A DNA stretch of 37,790 nucleotides from an uncultured Selenomonas sp. (GTDB lineage: Bacteria; Bacillota; Negativicutes; Selenomonadales; Selenomonadaceae). Position numbers and translations under genes: made by a program. The stretch is taken from NCBI GenBank assembly GCA_905234515.1, contig CAJOIN010000002.1:2091-39880 (forward strand). The letters are read 5' to 3'. Below are positions 26,904 through 36,102 of this stretch, in pieces; positions within the stretch are counted from its first letter, which is position 1, and every line of letters starts with the position of its first letter. Under the pieces are notes generated by a model that saw only the letters and a list, made by a program, of their open reading frames with translations, was not told where the DNA came from and searched no databases.

Positions 26904-29081
26904 ATGGCGGAAGGTGAAGATGAGTTGTTTGCGGGCTTCAATGAGTCTCAGCTTAAAGCTGTGACGGAAACTGAAGGATATGTGCGCGTTATTGCCGGGG
27001 CTGGCTCAGGCAAGACCAGGGCCCTTACCCACAGGTTTGCTTACCTGGTGAATGAGCTGGGCATTATGCCCGGGAATATACTGTGCGTGACTTTTACAAA
27101 TAAGTCTGCTGCTGAGATGAGAAAGAGGATTCATCGGCTTACCGGGGACAATGATACAGGATATATCAATACTTTCCACGGTTTCTGCGTTTCTGTACTG
27201 CAGGAGGACAGCCATGCAGTGCAGTATCCCAAGAGCTTTCTGGTGCTGGACAACAGCGATATCGATGCCATGCTCAAGATTATCTACGAGGAGAGGAAGC
27301 TGTCCCTGCGGGATATGACCTTTGCCAAAGCCCGGGATATGATTGAGATAAGGAAAGTCTTCACTGAGCCTGAGTACTATCAGGATATGATTGATATGTC
27401 ACAGGAAGCCATCAAGGAAAAATACCTGAGTGCTGTGGAGCCGGCAGATATAATCTTTTACGGCTATCTCTATCAGGAGAAGAAGTGCTTCGGCCTTGAC
27501 TACAATGACCTCATAAAATTCACCCTGTATATTTTTGAGCAGCATGAGGATCTGCGTCTCAAGTGGCAGAAGCGGCTGGAATATATCATGATAGATGAGT
27601 TCCAGGACATAGATGAGCTCCAGTACCGGCTGATGAAAATCCTTTGTGGATATCATAAGAATCTCTTCGTGGTGGGGGACCCGGACCAAACCATCTATAC
27701 CTGGCGAGGCGCCAATATTCGCTATCTCCAGAACTTTGACCAGGAATTTAAGCCGGTCAAGACTATTTTTATGATGGAGAACTACCGTTCTACCCCGGAA
27801 ATTTTAAGGGTTGCCAATGCGCTCATAGATAAAAACCGTTTCCGCATAGAGAAGAAGCTGTTACCTACTCTGCCAGATGGGGCATCGGTGCTGTGCTCCA
27901 GCTGTGATTCCCCGGAAAAGGAAGCCAAATGGATTGCCGGGGAGATTGCCAAGCTCCATGGGGCGGGTGTGCCCTATCGGGAGATTGCCGTTCTTTACAG
28001 GGCACATTATCTCACGCGTCCCCTCGAAGAAGTTTTTATGAAGGAGGAGCTTCCCTATGTGCTCTATAGCGGCACTCACTTCTTTGACAGGAAGGAAATC
28101 AAGGATGCCCTGTCCTACCTGAGGATGATTGCCTATAGGGATGATTTGTCCTTCCAGCGCATTGCCAACGTGCCCAAGCGGAATCTGGGGGAGCGGCGCA
28201 TGGCTTTTCTGCAGGAGTTTGCAGAGCAGAATAAGTGCAGCCTTTATGAGGCATTGAGCCGGAATCTTGAACATGAGCTTTTCAAGCGGACCAAGGCCGG
28301 ATCCTTCGTTTCCCTGATAGAGGAATTCTCCTCCAGCTACAGCGGCAGGCCTGTTTCCGAGGTGATGTCTGAACTCCTTGATGCCAGTGGCTATGAGGAA
28401 ATGCTCCGCACCGAGGGCAGCCAGGAAAGGCTGGATAATCTGGCGGAGCTGAAGCAGTCCATCTACGAATATGAAACCTCCTGTGGGGAGGAGGCCATGC
28501 TTGAGCACTATCTGGCCAGGGTGGCCCTTTTCACCAACAGTGACACGGCAGGCCAGGGGGACAGGGTAAAGCTTATGACCGTGCATACAGCTAAGGGGCT
28601 GGAGTTCCCCTATGTGTTCCTCTGCGGGCTGAATGAAGGGGTGTTTCCCTCCAGAAAGACCAAAACCAGGGAGGCCATGGAGGAAGAGCGGAGGCTGGCC
28701 TTTGTGGCCATGACCAGGGCCCAGAAAAGACTATATCTGTCAGCGGCAGCCGGGGTAAATTTTGATGAATCCTTGAGGTATCCCTCAAGATTCCTTTTAG
28801 AGATTGGCGAAGATCTGCTGGAATATGCCCATCCAATTCCTGATAGGGAGAAACAGGATGCCTGGGGATATATCAAAGACATGGAAAGATACATGGAGCA
28901 TAGGGAAGTGGATAAAAAAGCCCAATATGCCAAGGGAGACAAGGTGGAGCATAGGGTATTTGGCACAGGCGAAATCCTTTCCGTAGATACGGATAAAGGT
29001 GCCTATTTGATACAATTTGAGCAGATGGATACTCCCAGGGAAATATCCTTCAAAGTCAAACTGGGAGCAGGTCCTTCATAA
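26904..29081 (+). CDS. UvrD/PcrA-like ATP-dependent DNA helicase
   Basis: GSGKTRALTHR, NILCVTFTNKSAAEMRKRI, MIDEFQDIDELQY, VGDPDQTIYTWRGA, VKLMTVHTAKGLEFPYVFLCGLNEGVFPS, EEERRLAFVAMTRAQKRLYLS. Confidence 0.95.
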   Translation: MAEGEDELFAGFNESQLKAVTETEGYVRVIAGAGSGKTRALTHRFAYLVNELGIMPGNILCVTFTNKSAAEMRKRIHRLTGDNDTGYINTFHGFCVSVLQEDSHAVQYPKSFLVLDNSDIDAMLKIIYEERKLSLRDMTFAKARDMIEIRKVFTEPEYYQDMIDMSQEAIKEKYLSAVEPADIIFYGYLYQEKKCFGLDYNDLIKFTLYIFEQHEDLRLKWQKRLEYIMIDEFQDIDELQYRLMKILCGYHKNLFVVGDPDQTIYTWRGANIRYLQNFDQEFKPVKTIFMMENYRSTPEILRVANALIDKNRFRIEKKLLPTLPDGASVLCSSCDSPEKEAKWIAGEIAKLHGAGVPYREIAVLYRAHYLTRPLEEVFMKEELPYVLYSGTHFFDRKEIKDALSYLRMIAYRDDLSFQRIANVPKRNLGERRMAFLQEFAEQNKCSLYEALSRNLEHELFKRTKAGSFVSLIEEFSSSYSGRPVSEVMSELLDASGYEEMLRTEGSQERLDNLAELKQSIYEYETSCGEEAMLEHYLARVALFTNSDTAGQGDRVKLMTVHTAKGLEFPYVFLCGLNEGVFPSRKTKTREAMEEERRLAFVAMTRAQKRLYLSAAAGVNFDESLRYPSRFLLEIGEDLLEYAHPIPDREKQDAWGYIKDMERYMEHREVDKKAQYAKGDKVEHRVFGTGEILSVDTDKGAYLIQFEQMDTPREISFKVKLGAGPS

Positions 29082-29168
29082 TATTATATGAGGCGGCATA
29101 ATGAAGGAGGGGGGACATAAATAACGGGAAAAATGCGTATTATACTGTTGGATTGAAAGGAGTATAAC

Positions 29169-30488
29169 ATGCGGCAATTAAAGAAAATAGCTGCCCCTCT
29201 TGCGCTGGGGGCAGCCGTGGCCCTTTCTTCCTTTGCTTGCACGGGGCTTTTGCTGGCAGCTGGGGAAAATGTGGCAGTTTGTGAGGCAGCCAGTTATGTG
29301 GATAAAACTCTTAGGCCGATACAGCTGTCGGTTGGTACCCATTATACGATAGACCGTGATACGGAAGGAGAGCTTTTGCGTTCTTCTCGTACCATCGTGA
29401 CCCTGGTGGGCTCCGGCGAGGATACCGGGGCAATGCAGGAGGCCCTGTGGGCCTATAACAAGGCGGTGGTGGAAAAACGCCAGCAACTGCGGGAGGATAT
29501 GCTTGCCAGAGCCATTGAGGACAGGGAGGAGCGAAAGGCATATGGCTCGACATCCTTTGTCCCCCACGAAACATTTTCTGATGTTTTTGTGCGCCGCGCC
29601 GATACTTTGGCAGTAAGCCTGCTGGAGTATGGGGAGGGCTATGAAGGTGGTGCCCATAATATCTACGGTGTTATGGGACGGAATTTTGATGTCAGTACGG
29701 GGAAAGAGCTCACTCTTGACGATGTTTTCACAGACAGGAAAGCGCTCATGGCGGCTATCGAAAGCCGCCTGCGCCAGGATTACCCTAAGGCCTCCTTCAT
29801 GGAAAGTGGCGGCAGCACACTCCTGAAGGAAATGGTGGAGCAGATGGTGGGGAATGGCACAATCCCTTGGACATTGGACCCGTGCGGTGCAACCTTCTAT
29901 TTCAATCCCTATCTTATTGGCAGCTTTATGGAGGGCATTTTCACAGCCACCATCCTGTTTAACGAGGAGCCTGGGCTTTTCCATGAGAGATACCGCCATG
30001 CCCCTGCCTCCTATTGCATGGAACTTTTGCCATACAATAAGGTGCGTACATCCTTTGCCAAGGGCAGGAATTCCTCTATCAAGGTTGGTGGTTCAGACAG
30101 TGGTATTCTCGTAACTGTGGATGACAAGAAGCTTGATGACTCAGGGGAAGCAGGCGGCCTGCGCCCCGTGCTGGTAAGCTTGGCAGATGGGCGCAGGTAT
30201 TTATACGTGGATGCCCTGGATGCAGGGGAGATATGGGAGAGTACACGTATCTATGATATTTCGGGAAAAGTTCCCGTTCATGTCCCCATGCTGCGGCACA
30301 TGACACGCCGGGCAGACATTCCGGATAATTATGCTGAGCTTACAGAGGACAGCGATATGGACAAGGTTTTCTACATAATGGCTGACCCCATGCATTTCAA
30401 CATGAGCGAGCTGGGGGCGGAAGATGGCAAAATTACGCGTGAGTGCCAGGTAGGGGCAAAGGGCCTTCCTGAAGCGGCCAGGGAATAA
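29169..30488 (+). CDS. Secreted protein with DUF3298/RsiV-like domain
   Basis: Signal peptide, then SLLEYGEGYEGGAHNIYGVMGRNFDVSTGKELTLDDVFTD, typical of the DUF3298 region. Confidence 0.75.
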   Translation: MRQLKKIAAPLALGAAVALSSFACTGLLLAAGENVAVCEAASYVDKTLRPIQLSVGTHYTIDRDTEGELLRSSRTIVTLVGSGEDTGAMQEALWAYNKAVVEKRQQLREDMLARAIEDREERKAYGSTSFVPHETFSDVFVRRADTLAVSLLEYGEGYEGGAHNIYGVMGRNFDVSTGKELTLDDVFTDRKALMAAIESRLRQDYPKASFMESGGSTLLKEMVEQMVGNGTIPWTLDPCGATFYFNPYLIGSFMEGIFTATILFNEEPGLFHERYRHAPASYCMELLPYNKVRTSFAKGRNSSIKVGGSDSGILVTVDDKKLDDSGEAGGLRPVLVSLADGRRYLYVDALDAGEIWESTRIYDISGKVPVHVPMLRHMTRRADIPDNYAELTEDSDMDKVFYIMADPMHFNMSELGAEDGKITRECQVGAKGLPEAARE

Positions 30489-30494
30489 CGGAAA

Positions 30495-30524
30495 AAGCCG
30501 CCTGTCCAAAGGGATAGGCGGCTT
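30495..30524. terminator. Bidirectional terminator between convergent genes
   Basis: AAGCCGCCT...AGGCGGCTT; A5 on the 5' side gives a T5 tract for minus-strand transcription. Confidence 0.7.
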
Positions 30525-30570
30525 CTGCCGTTAAGAGATTTATAGGAATTTGCAAGAAGGGACAAGGGGG

Positions 30571-31026
30571 TTATTCGGCGCAGGAAATGGGAATCTGGTG
30601 GGTGGTGGCTGCCTGCTCCTGAAGCTTGGGCAGCTGGACCTTCAGAACACCGTCTTTGAATTCAGCCGTGGCTTTTTCTTTGTCAATGCCACTGATATAG
30701 AAGGAACGAGACATTTGTCCGTAGCTGCGCTCACGGCGGATGTAGTTGCCTTCGCTGTCCTGCTGGTCATTGTTTTCTTCCCGCTGGGCAGAAAGGGTAA
30801 GATAGTTGTTCTCATAGCTTAGGGTTATGTCTTCCTTTTTGAGTCCGGGAAGGTCGGCCGTAAGTTCATAGGCTGTGCCGTTGTCTTTGACATCGACTTT
30901 GAAGCCAAGATTGCTTGTGCTAGTGAAGGGGGTATCAAAGGCATCCCACAGGCGATTGAACAAGCTGCCTTCTCTCATGAGTTCATTGCTCGGTGCAAAT
31001 GGAACAAGACCAAACATATAGATCAA
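30571..31026 (-). CDS. Hsp20/alpha-crystallin small heat shock protein
   Basis: FKVDVKDNGTAYELTADLPGLKKEDITLSYENNYLTLSAQREENN...RRERSYGQMSRSFYISGIDKEKATAEFKDGVLKVQLPK. Confidence 0.94.
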   Translation of the reverse strand: MIYMFGLVPFAPSNELMREGSLFNRLWDAFDTPFTSTSNLGFKVDVKDNGTAYELTADLPGLKKEDITLSYENNYLTLSAQREENNDQQDSEGNYIRRERSYGQMSRSFYISGIDKEKATAEFKDGVLKVQLPKLQEQAATTHQIPISCAE

Positions 31027-31102
31027 TCTCCTTTCATGGATGATATAACATTGGCTGTAAGGTTTCAGGAGCTCATCTGCGTTCCTGTTCTCCTTACAAT
31101 TC

Positions 31103-31143
31103 TTATTATATCCATAAAAGTCAAAAAGTCAATAGGTCAAAAG
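31103..31143 (-). promoter_or_regulatory. Hsp20 promoter with three TTGAC direct repeats at 8-bp period
   Basis: Minus strand: TTGACC-TA-TTGACT-TT-TTGACT...TATAAT; TTGACT-16-TATAAT promoter. Confidence 0.6.
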
Positions 31144-31241
31144 AAAAAAGCAAGCAATATTTGAACAAAGGCCTGTCAATAGGGTATAATGTATACGAAA
31201 GCCAAGAATTATTGCAAACCGGAAGGGAGAGCAAGATATAC

Positions 31242-31970
31242 ATGTTGGAACTTAAGAACATTTCCTTCCATGTGACTGAGGGCAACAGCCAGGTGGATAT
31301 TATCCAGGATTTGAGTCTCACTGTGGACAACAGGAAATTCGTGGTCATCACGGGGCCTAACGGCAGCGGCAAGTCTACTCTGGCCAAGATTATAGCGGGC
31401 ATTGAGCAGCCCACCTCTGGCAGGATTTATCTGGACGGGGAGGATATTACTGACAAGAGTATCACGGAGCGGGCAAAGATGGGCATCAGCTTCGCCTTTC
31501 AGCAGCCCGTGCGTTTTCGTGGTCTGCAGGTCATTGACCTGTTGCGTCTGGCGGCAGGGAAGAAGATTTCCCATATCAAGGCCTGTGACTATCTTTCCGA
31601 GGTAGGACTTTGCGCCAATGACTATGTGAACAGGGAGGTAAACAGCTCTCTGTCAGGTGGCGAGCTGAAGCGCATCGAAATTGCCACCATTCTGGCCCGC
31701 AAGACCAGCCTTTCCATTTTTGACGAGCCGGAGGCGGGCATTGACCTGTGGAGCTTTCAGAACCTTATCCGCATTTTTGAGAAAATGCGGGAGGAAATAG
31801 AGGAAAGCTCAATCATCATCATTTCTCATCAGGAACGCATTTTGCAGATTGCAGACGAAATCGTCGTGCTGGCAGAGGGCAGGGTGCAGGAGCATGGCTC
31901 CGGCAAGGACATTCTGCCCAAGATCATGGATACGGAAGTCAGTATGCCTATGTGCAGGAAATTTCAGTGA
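31242..31970 (+). CDS. SufC-like ABC ATPase of an Fe-S assembly system
   Basis: VVITGPNGSGKSTLAKIIAGIEQPTSGRIYLDGEDIT...SSLSGGELKRIEIATILARKTSLSIFDEPEAGIDLWSF; adjacent SufB/D-like gene. Confidence 0.92.
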   Translation: MLELKNISFHVTEGNSQVDIIQDLSLTVDNRKFVVITGPNGSGKSTLAKIIAGIEQPTSGRIYLDGEDITDKSITERAKMGISFAFQQPVRFRGLQVIDLLRLAAGKKISHIKACDYLSEVGLCANDYVNREVNSSLSGGELKRIEIATILARKTSLSIFDEPEAGIDLWSFQNLIRIFEKMREEIEESSIIIISHQERILQIADEIVVLAEGRVQEHGSGKDILPKIMDTEVSMPMCRKFQ

Positions 31971-31982
31971 GGAGGCTCTTCT

Positions 31983-32909
31983 ATGTTAAAGATGGACGAG
32001 ATACAGAGAAGACTGCTGTTGGAGGTAGCCGGCTTGCACGAGGTACCACAAGGGGCATACAATCTGAGGGCCAATGGCAAGTCTGTGGGGCGTGGCAGCA
32101 GCGCCAATATTGAGATAACCTCCAAGGAAGATGGCTCCGGCATCGATATCCGCATCAAGCCCGGCACCAAGAACGAGAGCGTGCATATTCCCGTGGTCAT
32201 GAGCGAGAGCGGCATGAAGGAAACGGTGTATAATGATTTCTACATCGGCGAGGGAGCAGATGTGGTGATTGTGGCTGGCTGCGGCATTGACAACTGCGGC
32301 AATCAGGATTCAGAGCATGATGGTGTGCACCGCTTCTTTGTGGGGGAGAATGCCAAGGTCAAGTATGTGGAAAAGCACTATGGCTCAGGCGCAGGTGACG
32401 GACAGCGCATTTTGAATCCTGTAACCGAGGTGACCATGGAAAAGGGCAGCTCCATGGAGATGGAAATGGTGCAGATCAAGGGCGTTGACTCCACCAGTCG
32501 TACCACCAGGGCCAATCTCAAGGCTGATGCCAGCCTCATCGTGCGGGAGCGTCTGATGACCCATGGCACCCAGTACGCATACAGCGAATATGAGGTGAAC
32601 CTGGACGGTGAAAACTCTAGCGCCGATGTGGTATCCAGGGGCGTAGCCAAGGACAAGTCCTATCAGAAGCTGGATCTCCGCATCGTAGGCAACGCCGCCT
32701 GCCATGGTCATACGGAGTGCGACTCCATCATCATGGACGAGGGCAGGATTCTGGCCGTGCCTTCTTTGGAAGCCAACAACGTGGACGCCATGCTGGTGCA
32801 TGAAGCCGCCATCGGCAAGATTGCCGGCGACCAGCTTATCAAGCTCATGACCCTTGGTTTGACAGAAAAAGAAGCCGAGGAACAGATTGTCAACGGGTTC
32901 CTGAAGTAA
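31983..32909 (+). CDS. SufB/SufD-family Fe-S scaffold protein
   Basis: VVIVAGCGIDNCGNQDSEHDGVHRFFVGENAKVKYVEKHYG...GHTECDSIIMDEGRILAVPSLEANNVDAMLVHEAAIGKIAGDQLIKLMTLGLTEKEAEEQIVNGFL. Confidence 0.92.
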   Translation: MLKMDEIQRRLLLEVAGLHEVPQGAYNLRANGKSVGRGSSANIEITSKEDGSGIDIRIKPGTKNESVHIPVVMSESGMKETVYNDFYIGEGADVVIVAGCGIDNCGNQDSEHDGVHRFFVGENAKVKYVEKHYGSGAGDGQRILNPVTEVTMEKGSSMEMEMVQIKGVDSTSRTTRANLKADASLIVRERLMTHGTQYAYSEYEVNLDGENSSADVVSRGVAKDKSYQKLDLRIVGNAACHGHTECDSIIMDEGRILAVPSLEANNVDAMLVHEAAIGKIAGDQLIKLMTLGLTEKEAEEQIVNGFLK

Positions 32910-32929
32910 ACAAATATTTTCCGGTAAAG

Positions 32930-32966
32930 AGGGGCACAGGTGCAGTTTTGCTGTACCTGTGCCCCT
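32930..32966. terminator. Terminator-like hairpin between convergent genes
   Basis: AGGGGCACAGGT...ACCTGTGCCCCT 12-bp stem; poor T tracts. Confidence 0.55.
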
Positions 32967-32982
32967 TGCTTATGATATGGGC

Positions 32983-33246
32983 TTAATAAATGTGGTATTC
33001 CTTCCAGGGAATCTGGTCCAGGCGGATGGATTTCAGAAAGTCTACGATATCCTTTCTGCCATAGAAATGCGGTGTGCCATTGCTATCTTGGCTCATGAGG
33101 ACTATGGGCATGTTGGGGAAGAAGCGGGAGAGGGCGCGGCGGGCCCTGGTCAGCTTGATGGTGTAGCGCGTCACCTCTGGCCTCACGGCAATGACGGCAA
33201 AGGTCACCCCCTGCTCAATGATGACGGCTCCGTGTACGGTGGTCAT
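32983..33246 (-). CDS. Small conserved-looking hypothetical protein
   Basis: MTTVHGAVIIEQGVTFAVIAVRPEVTRYTIKLTRARRALSRFFPNMPIVLMSQDSNGTPHFYGRKDIVDFLKSIRLDQIPWKEYHIY; GGAGG RBS upstream. Confidence 0.7.
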   Translation of the reverse strand: MTTVHGAVIIEQGVTFAVIAVRPEVTRYTIKLTRARRALSRFFPNMPIVLMSQDSNGTPHFYGRKDIVDFLKSIRLDQIPWKEYHIY

Positions 33247-33319
33247 GGCTGCTTCCTCCCTGCATTTTTTGCTTAACTTAATTTTATCAGAAGGGGAGCG
33301 GTGATACAAGAAAAATACC

Positions 33320-33348
33320 TTGACAGGGCGTGGCAGGGCTCTTATAAT
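33320..33348 (+). promoter_or_regulatory. Perfect consensus promoter for the T-box-thrS transcript
   Basis: TTGACA (33320-33325)-17-TATAAT (33343-33348). Confidence 0.85.
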
Positions 33349-33369
33349 TGCTCTTATAAATATGGTAAA

Positions 33370-33620
33370 AGCAATGCGGAAGACATGATGTCTGCGGCAG
33401 TCTCTTCAGAGAGCGGGGCCTTGGCTGAAAGCCCTGTGGGAAAAAGCAGATGATTACCCCTTCCAAGCTGCAGGGCCGAAGCCTTTGGTGGGTAGGTCTT
33501 GCCGGAGCAATCTCCGTTAAAAATGTCCAAAGTGGCTCTGAGTTTTCAGGGCAAGCAGGGTGGAACCGCGAGTTTGTGACTCGTCCCTTCATTAGATTGA
33601 AGGGGCGGGTCTTTTTTAGT
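33370..33620 (+). ncRNA. T-box leader (probable Thr specifier ACC) with terminator
   Basis: T-box core AGGGTGGAACCGCG (33557-33570); Stem I AGAGAGC...CTGAAAGCCC; terminator GACTCGTCCCTTCA...TTGAAGGGGCGGGTCTTTTTT; directly precedes thrS. ACC near 33456-33458. Confidence 0.92.
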
Positions 33621-33679
33621 TTTACGTCTTTGGATACGCTTTCCTGCGGGTGTCCGGGGCGGTTTTAGGAGGAATTTTC

Positions 33680-35605
33680 ATGCTGAAAATCACGCTGAAA
33701 GACGGTGCGGTGCGCGAAGTAGCCGAGGGTACGTCCGTAATCGATTTTGTGAAGCAGGTGAGCAACAGCCTGGCCAAGAAGGTGCTGGCTGCCAAGGTGG
33801 ACGGCGAGACCGTAGACCTTACCCGCGTCCTGGACAAGGATTGCCAGGTGGATTTCCTGACCTTTGAAGAAGAGGATGGCCGCTGGGCTCTGCGCCATAC
33901 GGCTTCCCATATCCTGGCACAGGCCGTTAAGCGCCTCTATAAGGACAACAATGTGCAGCTGGCTATCGGCCCTGCCATTGATAACGGCTTCTACTATGAC
34001 TTCGATATTGACCGCCAGCTGACGGAGGCTGACCTGCGGGATATCGAGAAGGAAATGAAGAAGATCGTCAAGGAGAACCTGAAGCTGGAGCGCAAGGAAG
34101 TCAGCCGCGCTGATGCCATCGCCTTCTTCAAGGAGAAGGGGGAGAACTACAAGGTAGAGCTCATTGAGGACTTGCCGGAGGATGCTATCATCTCCATGTA
34201 CTCCCAGGGCGAGTTCACGGACCTCTGCGCCGGCCCCCATGTGCTTTCCACGGGCAAGGTCAAGGCCTTCAAGCTCCAGAGCGTGGCAGGAGCTTACTGG
34301 CGCGGCAGCGAGAAGAACAAGATGCTCCAGCGCATCTATGGCACGGCCTTCGAGAAGCAGGCTGACCTGGACGAGTATCTGCACATGCTGGAGGAGGCTG
34401 CCAAGCGCGACCACCGCAAGCTGGGCAAGGAGCTTGACCTCTTCAGCCTCCATGAGGAAGGCCCTGGCTTCCCCTTCTTCCACCCCAACGGCATGGTGAT
34501 CCGCAACGAGCTCATCAATTACTGGCGCGAAGTGCACCGCCGCTATGGCTATCAGGAAATCAAGACGCCCATGATCATGAACCGCAAGCTCTGGGAGACT
34601 TCCGGCCATTGGGATCATTATAAGGAAAACATGTACTTCACGAAGATCGATGATGAAGATTACGCTGTGAAGCCTATGAACTGCCCCGGCGGCATGCTGG
34701 TGTACAAGTCTCACCCGCACAGCTACCGCGACCTGCCCCTGCGCATGGGCGAGCTGGGCCTGGTGCACCGCCATGAGCTCTCCGGTGCTCTCCACGGCCT
34801 GTTCCGGGTCCGCAATTTCACCCAGGACGATGCCCATCTCTTTATCACTCCCAGCCAGATTGAGGAGGAAATTCAGCATACCATCGACCTGTTCGATGAG
34901 GTCTACAGCACTTTCGGCCTGTCCTACACGGCAGAGCTGTCCACCCGTCCCGAGGATTCCATGGGTTCTGATGAGATTTGGGAGAATGCTACCAATGCGC
35001 TCCGCAATGCTCTGGAGCACCGCGGCCTTGAGTACATCATCAACGAGGGTGACGGCGCCTTCTACGGCCCGAAGATTGACTTCCACCTCCGTGATTCCAT
35101 CGGCCGTACCTGGCAGTGCGGTACCATCCAGCTGGATATGCTCATGCCTGAGAAGTTCGACCTGACCTATGTGGGTGAGGACGGCGAGAAGCACCGCCCT
35201 GTCATGCTTCATCGCGTGGTGTACGGCTCCATCGAGCGCTTCATCGGTATTCTCATCGAGAACTATGCCGGCGCTTTCCCGGTATGGCTGGCTCCCGTGC
35301 AGGTGAAGATCCTGCCCATCACGGATAAGCATGCTGACTATGCTTATGAGCTGAAGAAAAAGATGTTTGACCTGGGCCTCCGCGTTGAGGTGGATGACCG
35401 CAACGAAAAGACGGGCTATAAAATCCGTGAAGCCCAGGTGAAGAAGATTCCGTATGCTTTGGTAGTGGGGGACCAGGAAGTAGAGAATGGCACTGTGACG
35501 GTCCGCCGCTACGGCGAGAAGGAAACCCAATCCATGGCAGCTGAGGACTTCATCAAGCTGGTACAGGAAAAGATTGCCAGCAAGAAGTCTGCCAGCGAGG
35601 AGTAA
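33680..35605 (+). CDS. thrS: Threonyl-tRNA synthetase
   Basis: TGS domain plus class II motifs: HTASHILAQAVKRLY, MNCPGGMLVYKSHPHSYRDLPLRMGELGLVHRHELSGALHGLFRVRNFTQDDAHLF, LHRVVYGSIERFIGILIENYAGAFPVWLAPVQ. ATG 33680 after AGGAGG. Confidence 0.98.
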   Translation: MLKITLKDGAVREVAEGTSVIDFVKQVSNSLAKKVLAAKVDGETVDLTRVLDKDCQVDFLTFEEEDGRWALRHTASHILAQAVKRLYKDNNVQLAIGPAIDNGFYYDFDIDRQLTEADLRDIEKEMKKIVKENLKLERKEVSRADAIAFFKEKGENYKVELIEDLPEDAIISMYSQGEFTDLCAGPHVLSTGKVKAFKLQSVAGAYWRGSEKNKMLQRIYGTAFEKQADLDEYLHMLEEAAKRDHRKLGKELDLFSLHEEGPGFPFFHPNGMVIRNELINYWREVHRRYGYQEIKTPMIMNRKLWETSGHWDHYKENMYFTKIDDEDYAVKPMNCPGGMLVYKSHPHSYRDLPLRMGELGLVHRHELSGALHGLFRVRNFTQDDAHLFITPSQIEEEIQHTIDLFDEVYSTFGLSYTAELSTRPEDSMGSDEIWENATNALRNALEHRGLEYIINEGDGAFYGPKIDFHLRDSIGRTWQCGTIQLDMLMPEKFDLTYVGEDGEKHRPVMLHRVVYGSIERFIGILIENYAGAFPVWLAPVQVKILPITDKHADYAYELKKKMFDLGLRVEVDDRNEKTGYKIREAQVKKIPYALVVGDQEVENGTVTVRRYGEKETQSMAAEDFIKLVQEKIASKKSASEE

Positions 35606-35632
35606 TAATCTCCTTGACTGAATGATGTCAAG

Positions 35633-35694
35633 AAAAAAGCCTTGGCAGGAAAAAGTTCTGAAACTTTTCCTTGCTAAGGCTCTTTCTTTATGAT
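35633..35694 (+). terminator. Intrinsic terminator after thrS
   Basis: AGCCTTGGCAGGAAAA...TTTTCCTTGCTAAGGCT plus T-rich tail. Confidence 0.8.
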
Positions 35695-35765
35695 AAAATA
35701 TTTTTGTTCTGTTTGGAAGCCATACCACTCAAGGTTTTCAACGTCCAGTAAGGAGGTGTAGCGAT

Positions 35766-35957
35766 ATGGCAAGTGTTTGCGAAATTTGTGCAAAGGGTGA
35801 GCTGTCCGGTAACAACGTCAGCCATTCCCATCTGAAGACGAAGCGCTCCTGGAAGCCCAACATTCAGCGCGTTCGTGCTGTGGTTGAAGGTGAGGTCAAG
35901 CGTGTTAACGTCTGCACCCGTTGCCTGCGTTCAGGTAAGGTTCAGCGTGCCCTTTAA
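35766..35957 (+). CDS. rpmB: 50S ribosomal protein L28
   Basis: CEICAKGELSGNNVSHSHLKTKRSWKPNIQRVRAVVEGEVKRVNVCTRCLRSGKVQRAL; zinc-binding CxxC pairs. Confidence 0.97.
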   Translation: MASVCEICAKGELSGNNVSHSHLKTKRSWKPNIQRVRAVVEGEVKRVNVCTRCLRSGKVQRAL

Positions 35958-35994
35958 TCTATGCGCATAGATTGGTAAAAGCTGATATATCATA

Positions 35995-36035
35995 AAAGAA
36001 GCTGCCTAGCTGAGTGCTAGACAGCTTCTTTTATT
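35995..36035 (+). terminator. Intrinsic terminator after rpmB
   Basis: AAAAGAAGCTGCCTAGC-TGAGT-GCTAGACAGCTTCTTTT. Confidence 0.8.
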
Positions 36036-36054
36036 TCTAAAGCAAAAGGTCATT

Positions 36055-36102
36055 AAAACAGACCGCTTCTTGCAAACATGTGCAAAAGGCGGTCTGTTTT
36101 TT
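36055..36102. terminator. Bidirectional terminator overlapping the end of the TPR gene
   Basis: AAAACAGACCGC...GCGGTCTGTTTTTT. Confidence 0.75.

Noticed and set aside
31119-31143. Canonical CtsR box at Hsp20
   Set aside because: Repeat period is 8 bp, not the heptad plus 3-bp spacing; kept only as a variant-operator finding.
33665-35728. 687-aa ORF antisense to thrS
   Set aside because: Shadow ORF produced by codon bias of the highly conserved thrS; low-complexity Leu/Val/His-rich translation with no recognisable domain.
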